Assembly: GCA_029948255.1 (NCBI GenBank)
Contig: JALIZF010001252.1
Coordinates: 141,962 to 205,961 of the forward strand
DNA length: 64,000 nucleotides
Reading direction: 5' to 3'
Origin: Telmatactis stephensoni
Taxonomy: Eukaryota; Cnidaria; Anthozoa; Actiniaria; Isophelliidae
Shown here: positions 1 to 12,800 of the stretch, piece by piece
How the letters are laid out: each line of letters starts with the position of its first letter
How positions within the stretch are numbered: the stretch's first letter is position 1
Notes under the pieces: generated by a model
Database searches by the model: none
Seen by the model: only the letters and a program-made list of their open reading frames with translations
What the model was told of the DNA's origin: nothing
Translations under genes and position numbers: made by a program

Positions 1-1652
1 TAACCATAACAAAAAAGATGTGTATTTTCAAATTTATCTAGATTAACGTGGACGTATCCAAGACTTGCGTGTTTATTCACACAGGAAATTTTAGCTGAAT
101 ATGGAAGGTTAAAGTTTCTCTTTTGGAACTAAGATTTTTCTAATTTCTGTACATTCATCTGTATCAATGTAGCATTCTAAAGTTCAATGTACATTTTGTC
201 ATTCTCCTGTAAACCCAATGAATTATAACACATAATGAAATAACAAGTTTTCAAGCAACTATTTTATTTAGCTTTCATGCACCATACCCACAACAATAAT
301 AAAATGTACCAATTTATCTTTAGAATTAAAATTATATTATGATAAGTGACAAACATGCTTGATTTTGTTACCCATTAAAATTTAAAGTTAGGATCTGGAA
401 CAGTAGTTGCAGATTCATGTAAATTTGTACCTATTTCACAAAAGGTTCTTCCTGATTTTATTGCACATTGCATTGCATATTGCACTCTAAGACTGAAATG
501 CATGATGGTCAATGTCTAATTAGGTAACACGAAGCTTTAACAACATTGACTCTGTGTTCAAATTCAGGTTGGATCTCAGCAGACTTTTTCCAACCTTTGC
601 CTGCTGTATTTTAGGAATGAAAAATAACAGACACTCAGAAGAATAATAGTCAGTCTTGGATTGCACTATTCAACATACAATATGCAACATAACTACGAAA
701 AACCTTTTTGAAACAGGTAAACGTTATCCCTGAAGCTCCTGCAAGAACCTTTGCATGTGACACAATATTTAATCTATTCAAATTATCTAAATTTAATTTT
801 TCGTTAACTTGTAAAAATAAAAATTATTTCCATACTTCAATAAAGGTTCCACCTCAATTGACCAAGTGCACAGTGACGCCAGTTTCTATATACAGTAGTG
901 CTGTAAACCTCTTTATCAAATAACAACTGATCACACAACGTGCGCTCTCATTGGCTGACAGACGCGTGTACTCGAATTCTATGCACACAGCACGCGCGCG
1001 TACGCTTAGAATTTAAGGTCAGTGTAAATGAATGTACTCAAAAACAATCTTGTATTTTATGCAGAAATAGAACACTTGCCTACTTTGCTAAGTGCAGAAT
1101 TAGACAACTTGACGAGTGACTAGAACACTCGAAAAGCGTTGATGCCTCGTGCTTTTCTCAACACTATTTTTGTGTTCTGACCAATCTCCGCGTGCTCTAA
1201 ATCTGCACACAGCACGCGCGCGTGCGTTTTTTTTCAACAGATCATAAAGACGATTGATTAACTGCTGTTCGTACTAATCTTCTGAAAGTTGACACACAAT
1301 CACTTTAAATTTACAAAGATAAAAATATCAATTTGACTATCATCTTCCTAGATAAATGCAAGCTTGAATTGTTAACAAATATCACAGATTCACTTGATAA
1401 AAAAATAAAAAATTATTAATTTATGACAAGATAATGTTATAATGGACGATAAAATAATGCCATTTCTCAGCTATCATTCTGATACTATAATTTATACTAT
1501 ACTAATCTATACTGTGGACAACAACATGTAAAATGATTTAAGTTACGTTTTTAAAAAAGATAAAACTTTTATCATTCAATTACTATAAGGGATAAGATAA
1601 ATAAAGTCAATATACATAATTTAGTTAAAAACATTAAAAACATATTTCAAGT
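1..1652. other. Non-coding stretch with a duplicated GC-rich block
   Basis: No credible exon was found. Two related blocks containing GCACACAGCACGCGCGCG occur at about 940-1006 and 1178-1226, each preceded by a CCAAT-like or TTGG element and a CGCGTG motif. They look like a diverged duplication or the ends of an old repeat. The remainder is AT-rich and featureless to me. Confidence 0.4.
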
Positions 1653-2396
1653 CTATACTGGTGTTTTTCTTCCTCGACCCATGCCTACATAAGTTCTCTG
1701 TGAGTTAGACCGGGAGGTCCTGGAGCGTCTTCCAGAGCCACCAAATTGCTTTCTGTCTCTGAACTCTTCCCGAGGTTCGTCTCTTGCAGGACTGTAATCA
1801 CCCAGGGGTTCAAGTTTGTTAGGAGGTCTACTCAATGGTGGATTATTTGATCTCTTTACAAATTTATGCTGAGCTTTTTCTTGGGCCTTTTCTTTATCCT
1901 TTTTGGCAATTTCATTGCTAAGTTGAAGGATTTGCACGGCTAATTCCTCGCCATATTTAACCTTGATACTCTTCTCCATTGCAGTAATATTACGCCATGA
2001 GGTCTGAAGGGCCTCTTCATGATGTAAAATTAGCAAATCAAGCAACATCTCTGAGGCACTTCTCAGAATAACCTCCCATCTAGCCTCAAACTTCCCCGTA
2101 ATGTCACTCAAATGAGGAACCAAGCTAAGTTTGAGGCCATCTGGAATCATTCCTTTTTCTCGGTACAACTTCAAATTTTGCTGATGGCACTCATGTTTGT
2201 AGAACTTTGTCTTTTCTTTCTTTAAATAACGAAAATCTCTCTCAGCTATTTCTGGTATACGAGACGTTGATGATGTAGATGGGTCAATTGATACTGTGGC
2301 TTGTGTTGTTGGTGATGATCTGTGGGAAGGATGAATTCTTTGGTTGATTTGTGAAGACGCTGTTTTGCAAAACCATCCAGTAGAGTCAAGACTGCT
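1653..2396 (-). CDS. Unrecognised single-exon reading frame, possibly retroelement-derived
   Basis: An open frame on the minus strand runs from just after a stop at 2397-2399 to a TAG at 1653. There is no clear ATG at its upstream end, so the true start or splice acceptor is unknown. The N-terminal third is Ser/Thr/Pro-rich. A charged helical stretch with KKEKTKFYKHECHQQ follows, then an amphipathic segment around PDGLKLSLVPHLSDI. The C-terminus is Arg/Ser/Gly-rich and ends in GRGRKTPV. It could be an ORF1-like fragment of a multicopy retroelement or a 3' exon of the neighbouring CCDC88-like gene, but I find no acceptor in matching phase. No reverse transcriptase follows it. The family was not identified. 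Confidence 0.35.
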   Translation of the reverse strand, partial: SSLDSTGWFCKTASSQINQRIHPSHRSSPTTQATVSIDPSTSSTSRIPEIAERDFRYLKKEKTKFYKHECHQQNLKLYREKGMIPDGLKLSLVPHLSDITGKFEARWEVILRSASEMLLDLLILHHEEALQTSWRNITAMEKSIKVKYGEELAVQILQLSNEIAKKDKEKAQEKAQHKFVKRSNNPPLSRPPNKLEPLGDYSPARDEPREEFRDRKQFGGSGRRSRTSRSNSQRTYVGMGRGRKTPV

Positions 2397-3181
2397 TACA
2401 TTGCATATGAATAGAATAGGAAGAGTATCCGGATATATCCTTTTAGAAAATTACCAATACTTGACCGCAAAAAAATACAGCCCAAAGTTGTATTGGTCTA
2501 ATTTGGTACCGATAAAAAGACAAATTTCCTATACTATGCATGCAAAGCCAGTGAAACAAGGATGCTTTTCTATCAACCTATTAACATGCTTAAAGACTAA
2601 ATTTGTCTCATGGTTAGAGGTCTGAGAACAGTAGATTCAAAGAAATACTTTTGAGAAGAAGTAGGCAAGACTTTCGGTTAATGCGACTTCAAATATTACA
2701 TAATTAATTATCCAAAACATCCATTAATGAGGAATTTCAAGGAAGGTGATGTTATGAAGAGCAGTAAGAATATAGATGGCTATTTACGACATTGAATGCT
2801 AGCACACACTAATCTGTTTGCCAGTATCTTATCAACACACTAATTAAAAGCAATTACTATAAACTCGAAAAAAATTACTTGCAACGCCCTATCCATTGCT
2901 TAGCCAACATCACAGACAATTATCACAGAAAAAACTTCAATTTATATGTAAAACTGTGGAGGCTTTCTTGACAATTTAAGCAGCAGTGATTGAAGCAAGT
3001 GAAATTTTGTCTTTTTAAAATTCTTGTAAAAAGCTTACATTCATCTGCACGTACAATGAACATGTACAAATATTGTAACAGGTACGAGTGATGCAGCAAT
3101 GCATTTTGGCGATATACCTCAACTGTACTTGTAGAGCAAAGCAAAATTGAATGCCATCTTTAATGGATTCGTACACTTTGA

Positions 3182-3246
3182 TCTTGATAATTCCTTCAAC
3201 TGTTATTTACTCAGACAAGTAATTAACAGTTGAAGAATTATCAAGA
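3182..3246. repeat. Short hairpin with 23-24 bp arms
   Basis: The left arm TCTTGATAATTCCTTCAACT and right arm AGTTGAAGAATTATCAAGA (each continued by TGTTA or TAACA) are near-perfect reverse complements around a loop of roughly 18 bases. The region 2397-3862 around it shows no other feature I can support. It may be a tiny foldback element. Confidence 0.6.
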
Positions 3247-3862
3247 CCAGAAACTAAAATACATAAAAGATGGTCATAAATTTGCACCATAAATCAAGCT
3301 GACTCTAAGGTAGAGTAACCGGTGGGTTATTGGAGTAACAATGCATAATGTTTTCTCGCATTTTGTAGCCAGTTTAGTACATAAGTGCAAGTTCATTCAG
3401 TCAAGTTATTAGGCATGCAAACCATGCAAGACTTCAACAGTGCAGCAGCGACACTACTAGAATGGTATGTGCAATACCGCAATTCACTTATGTGATAAAT
3501 GGTATAATTTATACGAAATGTTTTCTTAGTCTTGCCAAACCAAGTTTGAACAATTAACATTCAATGTGCAATCAAAATATAGTACTTGTGTGTAGTATAG
3601 TGTATTCAATGAACAGTTGCAAAACACATTTTACAGCAAAATTATCGCATCAAATCAAATGTTGTATCTACCCTCTGTTGGAATTTAGTTTTTCTGATCC
3701 ATCAGTTATGGCCAGTAGGTGGAACTTTTATACCAATTCACATGAGTTCCACCCAAAAGGATGATTAGTGGGTCAGAAAAACATCTCATGGAGTTGGAAA
3801 AAATCTAATGCAATAATTTTTGTTATAAGCTAAGATAAACTCATTGATGAACTTTGACTCAC

Positions 3863-6800
3863 TTGTTATCGAGTTCAGCAATTTCTTTCTTCTGCTTTCT
3901 TATTGCACTTTCAGTTTTGTCCTGTTCTTCTATGGACTCATTAAGCCTTGTAGCAAACAAACAAACAGTCATTTATTAGTATCATTAGTTTGCTAAATAT
4001 CATTTATGCTTTGTTCCCCAAGAATTAGGCACTAATGCATACAAAGTACTGAGTCCTAGCCTGAGAAAAAAGCTGCTTCCTCTGTGCTTGATCCTTTCCC
4101 ATGGGACCAAGAGAAATGATCAAAAGGACTGGTGTTTTGTCTGGATACCTCGTTCCATAACAGAAACATAGTTCTCGCTCCCATCTGAACAAGGTCTAAC
4201 AGATCATTTACCCATGAAACATGACCAAGAACTAAAGTTAAAAAATATAGTTAACTTTATACATAATGCCATACATGTAATTTTCTCCTCAGTCACTGAT
4301 GACTGACAGTTGGAAGCTCGCTGACCAATGACCAACAATTCACCAACAGTTAGCCAACACTTACTGACACTTGACTAGCAGACTACTAACAGTCAGGTTA
4401 AATTCTGCCATTAAACCAACAACAGATGGCCAATAAACAGCCAACAAATGATCACTACACTGTTTCAACCATGTTGTATTAATGATAGTCTTTTCATAAT
4501 TTAATGTGTAAATAATAATATACAATTTATCTCAGCCTATGTACAAAACAATTATTGATCACCACACTCTACCACTGACAAAGAACCAACGAATGGCTGA
4601 CAAAATAGTCCAACAAATGGTAGCATGCTCATCATACAGATGCCTTTTCACATGAGATCTCAGATGAGCAGAAAATTAGCAGCTGATGTGAATAATGAAC
4701 AAATTTATCAGTTCAATACCTGGACTGTAAGCCTCTTAGCTGTTTGTCCTTGTCATCTAATGTTTCATTTAATTCCTCAATAGCTCTCTGTTTGGTTGAA
4801 ATCACAATGTCCTTTTCCTTGTTTTTAGCATCTAAAGCAACCAACTGTTTTTCATTCTTTAAAACTCGTTCTTTTAGAGATGCCATGCTACTATCCTTCC
4901 CTTCAGCATCTTTGAACTTGTCTTGCAATTCACTTGCTTTACTAAAGTACATAAAGAATTGAAATTATATATGATTAAATTAAAATGTGAAAAAGAAAGA
5001 CATATTTACATGTAAGCTCCATGTAGGAAACTAGACAGTTAAATGTATGAACAGAACATTTTAATAAAGTCATGTATGTTACCTATAATTTTCTAGTTCA
5101 AGATGTGCAATGGCTTGATCCTTCTCTTTCAGTTCACCAGACAAATTTAATAGCTCACTTGAAGACATCTGTAGATCATCCTGCATGCCATGTATTGTTC
5201 TAGTCAGCTTTTCCATCTCTGCTGTCTTCTGTTTGTTTGATGCCTTTGCCTTTGCAAGTTCCTAGGAACATGATAAATGGAATTAACAGTCAAATGACTT
5301 TTCAATGGTCCCTTTTCAATACCATCCATACTTTTGGAAAACTTAGAACTTCCAAAAATGTTTCAATCTGAAAAAATTCATGAGCAAACATATGACATAC
5401 AAATTATTTTTGTGTTGTTGAATAACTTGAACTGAGAAGACATCATAAACTACAGTTAATTAAGCTCTCAAATGCTAGTCTAACTATAATTCCCATTTTT
5501 TCCCTCACAACGTTTCATCATTTCAATTGAATCATCACATATTGTACCTCAGTAAGTCGATGAACATTTGATTTTTCTTCCAAATTCTTCTGGTGTAGTG
5601 TTCTGTTCTCTCGTTCAAGTTCAATCAGTTTTGTACTTGAGCTACGAAGATCCTCCAGGGACTTCTTTAGGTGTTCATTTTGATGTGACAGTCTCAAGAT
5701 ATCCATTGAGCTGGAACAAATTTACCACCATAAGTAGTCAAATCATTTTATTCTGAGTGTGAGAAAGATTGTAGGTGTTTGTTTATGTCAGTTCTGATGA
5801 AGCCCAGCCACCTATAGGTTTCAACACTAGTTTGCACTGCGCATTAGATAGAAGCCAATCATCATTGCCACTCAGAAAATGCACCTTTTACAAAAAAATT
5901 CATAAAAAGATGAAATGGAGTTTCTTTTAAAAAAATTGGGGGAGGGCTAAGAATAGTTTATTTGTCTGAGTTGATTTTGAGTCTTTAGAGTATGATTGAT
6001 GTCCATCTAGTGTAAAGTGCAAACATTGACAGTCCAGTGGCTGCATGTAGTTCATCGGATACAGTGGTATTGTCTCTTTGCTTTAGATTGGTTTAGATGG
6101 TGGTTCTACAAGATCCATACCTGCTTTCATTACATTCACTTGCAAGATTAACCGAGCCTGATGAACAAAACAAGAGCTTAAAATAATGAACAAATACACA
6201 CAAATGCAACATTGATTGAAACAAGACAATATTGTAAAGTTACCTGTTGGACTTTTACCCCTTAAGACTTCAATTTCAGCATTAAGTGAAGCTAATTCTG
6301 CCATGCTAGAGAATACAATTTCCTTGTTAGCTATCAATAATTGAAATATTCTATTTTATTGACTGAGTGCAGTGAGGTCTGTACAAATGACCAAGAGCCA
6401 AAAATTTTCCATCCTGCCCAACCTAATTCAGTCAATAAGCACTTTATCGCATGACCTGTTTTTCTTGTTGTAAAAAGTGCTAAAAACCCCTGAAATACAA
6501 ATAGAAATTAATGTAGTGTGTGGAAATGAGCAAGGCCATATGGGTTTTTACAGCCCACTCGAGCAAAGCCGTATGGTCCCGATCACATCATCTTTTCCAG
6601 ACCGTTTTATTAAGAGCGTGCAAGCAAGGAAATACAGATCATAATTATGATAATGTATAATACTTTGAAAAATAGTTGCTACACGACATAAAAAATTATA
6701 TACAATGTAGAGGGTGGCCACTTAACAGATGGTTGTCACACAGTGGTTCCACTGTATTTGTCTTCAAAAACAACTGGCAACAAAAATATTTAATTCCATA

Positions 6801-9800
6801 CCTCTCCTGTTTCTCTATATTTAGTTTAGCATTGTTGGCCATGACTTCATTTAGTTTCTCCTGTTCAAGTTGTCTTTCCTAGAAAGAGATAAATGGAAAA
6901 ATAAATAACAAAAAAATAGCAAACACCATTGAACCATATTTGTAAGTAATGATTCAATCAGTTATTTGCCATTTATGTTAATCAGCTGGCCAGTTAGTCA
7001 CTTGGTTAATTGAGCAGTCACTCACTCATGCATCCAGTTATTTAATTAATTTGTTTATGTATCTATTCATCCATTCTTTCAGTCAGTGAGTCATTGAGTC
7101 AATTGGTCAGTTGCTCAGTCAGCCAATGAGTGAGTGAGTTGGTAAGTCAGTCACCCATTCAAAAGCATGGTCAGTGATCCATAAATTTATGTGTAGTCTA
7201 CAAATTATAAAATTATAAAATACACAATTAAGTACATGTATCTGTAACTCATAATTAAATCCTCACCTCTGCTAGATGATGGATATGTGTTTTTAATTTT
7301 TTATTTTCTTCTTCTAAAATTTCTACAATAAAAAAAGCAAATTAATAATGAACAAATAACTTAACAAACCATGCTGTGTACTGTGGCTTTAATTTCTCCA
7401 TTGTACATTGGGCCTCTACAATTGAACCCAGAGTCCTAGTAGTGAGGAAAATCTTAAGTTTTTTTCTTATAATAAATTATATGAAGTAAAGAGCACACAC
7501 ATTTGTAGGTGCATATGTGTGCAAGCACACTATACATGTGATGGAATTAATGCACAATGTACAGTTATTGTCATGACAACAATTGCTAACGAAAATGGAT
7601 TAAGTGACTTTAAGATGATTTTTTAAGCTTTTCACAAATGGTATTACTGGATTTCCCTACAGTAAAATAATAATATCAAAATACAGTCCCAGTTGCCTGA
7701 ATAATTGACAGTGTTATCTACAACCACATGGTATGGAACTGAAGCCTAACCCAATAATTATGTCCACCAAAACAGTTTGTCTAATAACATGCAATAATTA
7801 ATGCAATTAAGGTTAATGTTTTTGTAAGGATGTCATGCAATTTACTAACAAAACCTTCCTTTTTCTTTCTTTGAAAAATCACAAATATCTAACAAAAAAA
7901 GGAAAATGACATTGTCCAGTAATTTCCCTTGTTAACTCACAGCTTTAGTTATCCTCTATTGTTCATATAACAGTAGTGTTGTATCTCATTAACATTAGGC
8001 AATTTCACAGACAGTGAATATATAGTACACCAACATATACAGTGTACATGTACATACCAATTCTCTCTTCTTTGTTTGATAAACTTGATAACTGCTCTTG
8101 GAGCAATTGTCGGTTCTCAAGCAATATTACATTTTCTTCTTTAAGCTCCTACAATAACAAGATTGCCACAATATTACACTTTTTTTGCTGTTATATAACT
8201 TAAGGGCACATGTTGGATTAAAAGGTGTTAGGTTATTGATTAAAGTTCTACCTCTGCCCTCTTCTTTAAATAATCCAAATCTCTAAGTTTTTCTTTATAT
8301 TTTACAGCATCTGTTTCCAATTTCTCTGCTCTGTCAGCCTGAAATGTGAGCGATATAAAAATTCAAAAATAGAGCGGGAATGGCTTCATAATGAGATGAA
8401 GATGCAAGGATAACATCTTCCTTTTCCATTAAAAGGACAGCCATGAAACTATAGAGGAATGATATGTTGTACCTACCTTTGTTTTCAGCACATCAATTTG
8501 ATCTCTGTATGCCTTGACTAAAACAGCATCTTGTGATAAATCTTTGTTCTAATCAGAAAATAAAAACTGTCATAACCAAACTAAAAGCATAAGATTATCA
8601 CAATAACAATGTTATGTATTTTTATCATACTTTATTGCTAGCGTATTGAACATGATGACAATAGTTATTCAAAACTTGATACATACACATGTAAATATGG
8701 TACAAATGTATATCAAAGAAGATTCATGAAGGTTCACTCTCCAAGCATTCAGATTAAAGTATTAAAGTATTAATTGTCACAACATACAATCATGCACATT
8801 GTATATGCATGGATGAAAGATGTTTTGAATTTCTTCCTTCGCATTTCAGGGACTCAGTCTATGTGTGTACTAAAATGTCAGCATTATTTTTACAAATGCA
8901 GTGACTTGGCTAATCAATGTGCTGAGACTTTCCCTGTTAAATGTTTAATTGTCTTCTTCCAATCCAGTACAAAAATGTGCTATTTTTTATTATCAAACAC
9001 ATCCATATACATATACCAACTAGCTCAAAAGATTGAGAAAAAATCAACCATATTCATCATTGATAGCATTGAAGTGATCAAGTCTTCTCACCTCTTGTCT
9101 TAACTTTTCAATCATCTTCTTGGAGGACAAGAGCTCTTCTTTGATCTCAGCAATAAGAGAGTTCTTTTCTTCCCTACAAAATATGACAAATCATAAATAA
9201 ATGATCTACCAATTCACACAAGTTTCAACATTTTACATATTTGTACTTTACATTTGTACTTGGTAACTTCAGTCAAAGAAACATTCAAAAGAAAAAAAGT
9301 TTTGGTCTTTTTGCATAATCAAACAATTTTTAGCATATATCGTATTTTTGTACTTTATGTTGAAGACATTGCAGCTGCCACTGAAGGTGCAGTATAAATC
9401 AACATAAATCAGTAACTCACATTTCTTCAGTTAACATCCTGACTTTCTCTTTTGAAGCTGCAAGTGATGGAGAGTCTACAGAGAGTTGGCTGGATGATGG
9501 TATTGGTGAGAATGGCCTTGGTGACTTAGCACGCTACAATCAAACATATACACATGTACTGTAAGGCTTGTGTAAATGCAATAGTGTTTGGTGATAAATC
9601 TTTTTTCCTGCTGGTCCTTGAACTATACTACATAAAAGTGTAATCTAAAAGTCCCACTATACATGTATAACTATACTGTATAATTATACAAGTATATATA
9701 GTACATGTATATACAAGCTAGTCCATGGCCACAACCTCAGAAAGTCATAATGATGTAGAATGAAGAGAAGGAGAAGGGAAGGTATTCATTTTACCCTTTG

Positions 9801-12800
9801 AACCACCCTTGGCAAAGTAGGGATAGCTGCATCTTTACAAGAAACCTATCTAAATAGATACATGTCTCTACCTACTGTACAATCTATCTGATCTTCCTAA
9901 ACCATGAAAATAATCTAGTTCTTAGTATATCTAGGGAAAAATAGAAAGTATAAATTAAAATACACAGCAGAATCCTTAGTCACAATTCAGATGTGTACCT
10001 GTCTTTCCTGCAACAATGATTCTTTTTCCAATTTCAAGTGGGTATTATCCTGTATAAGTTAACAACATTGAAAATGACTGTTAAACTGGAACTTATCCAT
10101 GGACATGCATGAGATGTACAGTACAGTACAAATGTTGTACATAAACTGCTACTAACAATACGTACATGTATATATGTACAATGCTGGGCAGCAAGTGCAA
10201 CATTTCTTTGAATACAGTGTAGGACTGACACTGTGTACAGGATTTCATTAAAGCTTTAGGAAAAGCACTGTAAAGAAGCTTCAAGTCTGGTTCATGCTAT
10301 AAATATTAGCATACATGCATGTATAGGAAATAGACAAAGATTCAGATGAGTATACTTGTTATACAATGTGATAGTCATAAAAAGTTGTTTTCTGTGACAA
10401 TGTAGTACCTTCTTTTAATAAAACCTTTGCATAAAGTATATACTGTACATGTACATTTGTACAATTATTATTCTAAAATACAGTTCTGTACTCTTACCCC
10501 AAATGCCTGGTCCCTCTCATCTACAAGTTGACCCATTTGATAAAACATACTTTCAGCAAACTCCAGAACATGTCTACAAACAAAACAATCAATAATCTAC
10601 ACGACTGCTGTTTAAAAAATATTCACTATACAAATATTATAAATATACATTATATACACATATACAAAATTAAACAGATCTACAGCAAGTGTTCTAATAT
10701 TTCAACAAAGACCTGTGACTACCTAAAATAATGGTCTTATCTACATGTTTATTTACAAACAAATGTATAATAATTAAGCATCTACAGTATTTTTTACTTA
10801 AAATAAAATTAAAATAAAGTATAAAAAATGAATGAATAAAACATATGGACTTACTCCATAGTAGATTCTTGAAGCTCATTCATTTTAAAAGGAAACACTC
10901 GGTTTGGATTGTCTGTAATCTACATCATTAAAAACACAATCAATAAATAAGCACAGATTCAGTATCCAATAAAATTCAAATCAAAACATACCTCTTTAAT
11001 GTATTCAACAAGGTGGCCCTGAACCTCTAACTCCATCTCTTTAATTTTTTCTATAAAATATTCTTTTTTGTCACACTGAAAAATAACATAATTTAAACAT
11101 TATTATAAAACAACAGAAAAATCATTTTTTGATTCACAATTGTGATAGTATGTCATAAGAGAAGTTTGTATTTAAAATTTCATGTAAACAGGTTAAATGG
11201 CAGTTTCCCTTAACTGAATCACAGACTGTATTTTTGGCTTGGTTCATAACAATATAAATTAAGCAAGCTATATTTACAGAGATTTGTTAGGGGAAATTAT
11301 ATTCACTGGCCTTATGCTGTTTCATTGATTTCTGTGAAATTTGGCATATGTACATGTACTTCTTTTCTGACATTCTATCCAAATTGAGAATCAAAAATTG
11401 AGAAACCAAAAATGTATTTTAATGAAAATCAATTTTTTAATTAGTAAGTCTATACATGTACTTAGCCAGCTTACACTACTTCAAGGGGAGAGGGGTTGGG
11501 AGACAGCACCTGCTGGGAAACCCACCCACTCTACATGTACAGGGTATAGGCCTGCCACTGGGGTAATTGGTTAAATACCAGTTAATGAATCACTTAATTG
11601 ATCACCACAACATGATGATGATTAGGATAGCTGCATATTTTCATGCTTGACATTTGTAACAAATCATGATTTTAATTAATTAAGGGGGCACAATGAGAAA
11701 ATAAAAGGGTTTTGGAGCAAGTACTACTTTCCCTTTGCTTCAATCTTCTTGAACCCTCACTCCTCCCCCTCACATTTACATGTATCTCCAGCCACACAGG
11801 TTAAACATTTACTGTTCTGTACAATTGCAAACTAAGTGCCAATATTGCAATTCACTCCAATAACTTTCAACAGACATTACAGACAGACAGACAGGTTGAG
11901 GCTAGCGTTTGCACTTTTGGTCCAGTAGCTTTGAACTGTCAAGAGTCACTGGAGTGTTCTGCTATACGTGTGTAAGGTATTTCAAAGTTTGAAGCTCCAA
12001 ATGTGGTACAAACATTTGCCATTCAATTGCCAGATTAGAACATGAGATCTCATATTGCGCAAAATAGTGCAGTTTGTCCAACCAATGTAGCTGGTGTTCA
12101 TGACACCATTGGTCAGTATTTCTGAGAACAATGAAATGCTATAACACTGAGTAATATACCTGAACAGCACAACCAAGCATTAGCAACATTATCTTTACTA
12201 GTTCCTGCAGTCCAACATCTAAAAACAAACAATTATTATTTCACTGTTCAGTAACCAATTATTAATAGTGTAGGTTATACCAACAGGGGTTTCATTAATA
12301 AGCGGTTATCAGCAGTTTATCGCCATCTGTTTTGCCATTCACCGCCGGCTATATTTTTCTAGTTATACAATATTTTAATGGTAGGACATCCGTATTTCAG
12401 ATGCCTATCTTTAGTAGTGGAACCTGCTATTGCTATTGTTAATGAAACCCCTGTACCAATAATTTGATGAGCAATCAAGACCCAAAGATGTTCCAAAAAT
12501 TGCAATGGAGGGTGAAGAACAACACCTCTCAGTTAACCTGCAGTTAACTGAATATATACTGTAAATGACCAAAAAAATTCAAAAATTGACCTTGTGGACA
12601 GGGGGCTTATTTGAAAACGGGGCTTATTTGAGAAGGGAAACTTATAAAATATCTAAAATTTTGAAATGAGAATGAAATACTGAACTCATTTTTAACCTTT
12701 CTTTGCATAACTGTGGTCTGTATCACACCAGATTTGTGGCCTGCAATTCTGGCAGTGCTAAACCGCGAAACGCCGAAACGAAACACCGAAACGAAACAAT

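Noticed and set aside
7000..7160. CRISPR-like array of CAGT/TCAGT words
   Set aside because: It is a degenerate short tandem repeat in an intron, with no regular spacers, in a eukaryotic genome.
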